This document shows, piece after piece, positions 40,954 to 41,368 of a DNA stretch of 41,368 bases. This stretch comes from an uncultured Selenomonadales bacterium (GTDB lineage Bacteria > Bacillota > Clostridia > Christensenellales > QALW01). Both the position numbers and the translations under genes were made by a program. Below the pieces are notes generated by a model, which made no database searches, was not told the origin of the DNA, and saw only the letters and a program-made list of their open reading frames with translations. The DNA is taken from assembly GCA_905200615.1 (NCBI GenBank), contig CAJKLB010000017.1, positions 1-41,368 of the forward strand, written 5' to 3'. How positions within the stretch are numbered: position 1 is the stretch's first letter; every line of letters begins with the position of its first letter.

Positions 40954-41321
40954 TCGCGTTCAGATTACAAAATATTTAATATTCGATTGAGCGGTGCCGC
41001 CTTTGCCTGGTTGAGCCGAAAAAGTATGAGAGGAATAGAAGGTATTTTTTTGCCCCGGAGAATACGCCCGGATAAAAAACGTTTCCCCGAAGCGAATTGG
41101 GAAAACGGGCAAAAAAAGGCCCGGGCGGTGAAACAAAGGCCCTTGCAAAAAATCCAAAGAGCGCGGCAAAAGTGAGGGAAAGCCGGCCGGCGGGGCCACG
41201 AAAAAGCCGGAAAGAAATTGAAAATACTCACGGAAACAGTTGCCCAAAAACAGAAAAACAAATACCGGCGGAACAACACACAGACTCAATTGCCCGCCGA
41301 AAAGGGGGGGCAATTTTACGG
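40954..41321. other. T-poor, purine- and C-rich non-coding tail
   Basis: About 370 bp between phoU and the terminal hairpin. The plus strand is strikingly poor in T, with A-runs alternating with GGCCC, GCCGG and GGCGG blocks. Open frames on the minus strand are Phe-rich low-complexity readings. I see no ribosome-binding site or domain. Confidence 0.5.
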
Positions 41322-41361
41322 AAAAACCGCCTTTGCCCGCGGGGAAGGAAAGGCGGTTTTT
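41322..41361 (+). terminator. Strong intrinsic terminator at the window end
   Basis: AAAAACCGCCTTT (41322-41334) pairs with AAAGGCGGTTTTT (41349-41361), 13 bp, followed by further T. It can work in both directions and probably marks the end of the pst-phoU transcript or of a gene beyond the window. Confidence 0.85.
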
Positions 41362-41368
41362 TTCGGTT

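Noticed and set aside
40960..41313. Phe-rich frames on the minus strand after phoU
   Set aside because: They result from the T-rich minus strand; two overlapping frames are equally open and neither has a ribosome-binding site.
1..41368. tRNA, rRNA, CRISPR array, transposase or prophage genes
   Set aside because: I looked for cloverleaf-like segments, regularly spaced repeats and recombinase motifs and found none I could support; the two tRNA-like signals are T-box leaders.

Overview
The window reads as a chromosomal segment of an anaerobic Clostridia-type Firmicute (Bacillota). The reasons are strong AGGAGG ribosome-binding sites, TTGACA/TATAAT promoters, two T-box leaders, the der-plsY-parE-parC order (plsY-parE-parC is also the Bacillus subtilis order), a YlmH-type S4 protein, PepF, and a pst-phoU operon preceded by a Bacillus-type Pho box. 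I saw no rRNA, tRNA, CRISPR array, transposase or phage gene.

Layout. (1) 1-7922, plus strand: one tight housekeeping operon, DUF512 radical-SAM protein, der, plsY, parE, parC, from a promoter at 84-112. (2) 7923-8640: non-coding, holding copy 1 of an interspersed repeat. (3) 8641-10355: a tryptophan-type T-box leader and a TrpB2-type tryptophan synthase beta chain. (4) 10489-12646: pepF translationally coupled to a small, very acidic, lysine-free protein. (5) 12673-15951: two cytoplasmic glycoside-hydrolase-like genes from a near-consensus promoter. (6) 16065-16310: a structured intergenic region. (7) 16308-21139, minus strand: a MarR-controlled heterodimeric ABC exporter with a lipoprotein cyclophilin at its end. 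(8) 21211-25026: a NUDIX hydrolase, a long AT-rich gap with repeat copy 2, and a large DUF5703-type putative glycosidase. (9) 25437-28540, minus strand: a patch of acquired or decaying genes, namely an ECF sigma factor with a large C-terminal extension, a beheaded methyltransferase, a GNAT acetyltransferase whose tail reads into it, a small Cys-rich protein and the tail of another GNAT. (10) 28547-30915, minus strand: archaeal-like serS with a T-box leader, and ylmH. (11) 30936-34637, plus strand: amidase_3 lipoprotein, DUF4886 SGNH-like protein and a GH127-type glycosidase. (12) 34638-35480: a gap with repeat copy 3. (13) 35527-36807, minus strand: SPFH membrane protein and a small ribbon-helix-helix-like protein. 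(14) 36824-40953, plus strand: Pho box and pstS-pstC-pstA-pstB-phoU. (15) A T-poor non-coding tail ending in a strong terminator.

How the parts work together. The first operon joins ribosome assembly, phospholipid synthesis and chromosome decatenation. The scattered sugar-degrading genes (GH99/71-like, GH106-like, DUF5703, DUF4886, GH127) all lack signal peptides and have no transporter beside them, which suggests cytoplasmic processing of imported oligosaccharides. Two genes are predicted to sense tRNA charging (trpB by UGG, serS). The pst operon shows direct sequence evidence of phosphate-starvation control.

The most unusual items are the three-copy intergenic repeat with a partly covarying hairpin, the circularly permuted PstS, the ECF sigma factor with a built-in C-terminal domain and no neighbouring anti-sigma gene, the fused and decayed methyltransferase/GNAT locus, and a predicted leaderless ylmH transcript. 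None of these is proven here to be a new system.
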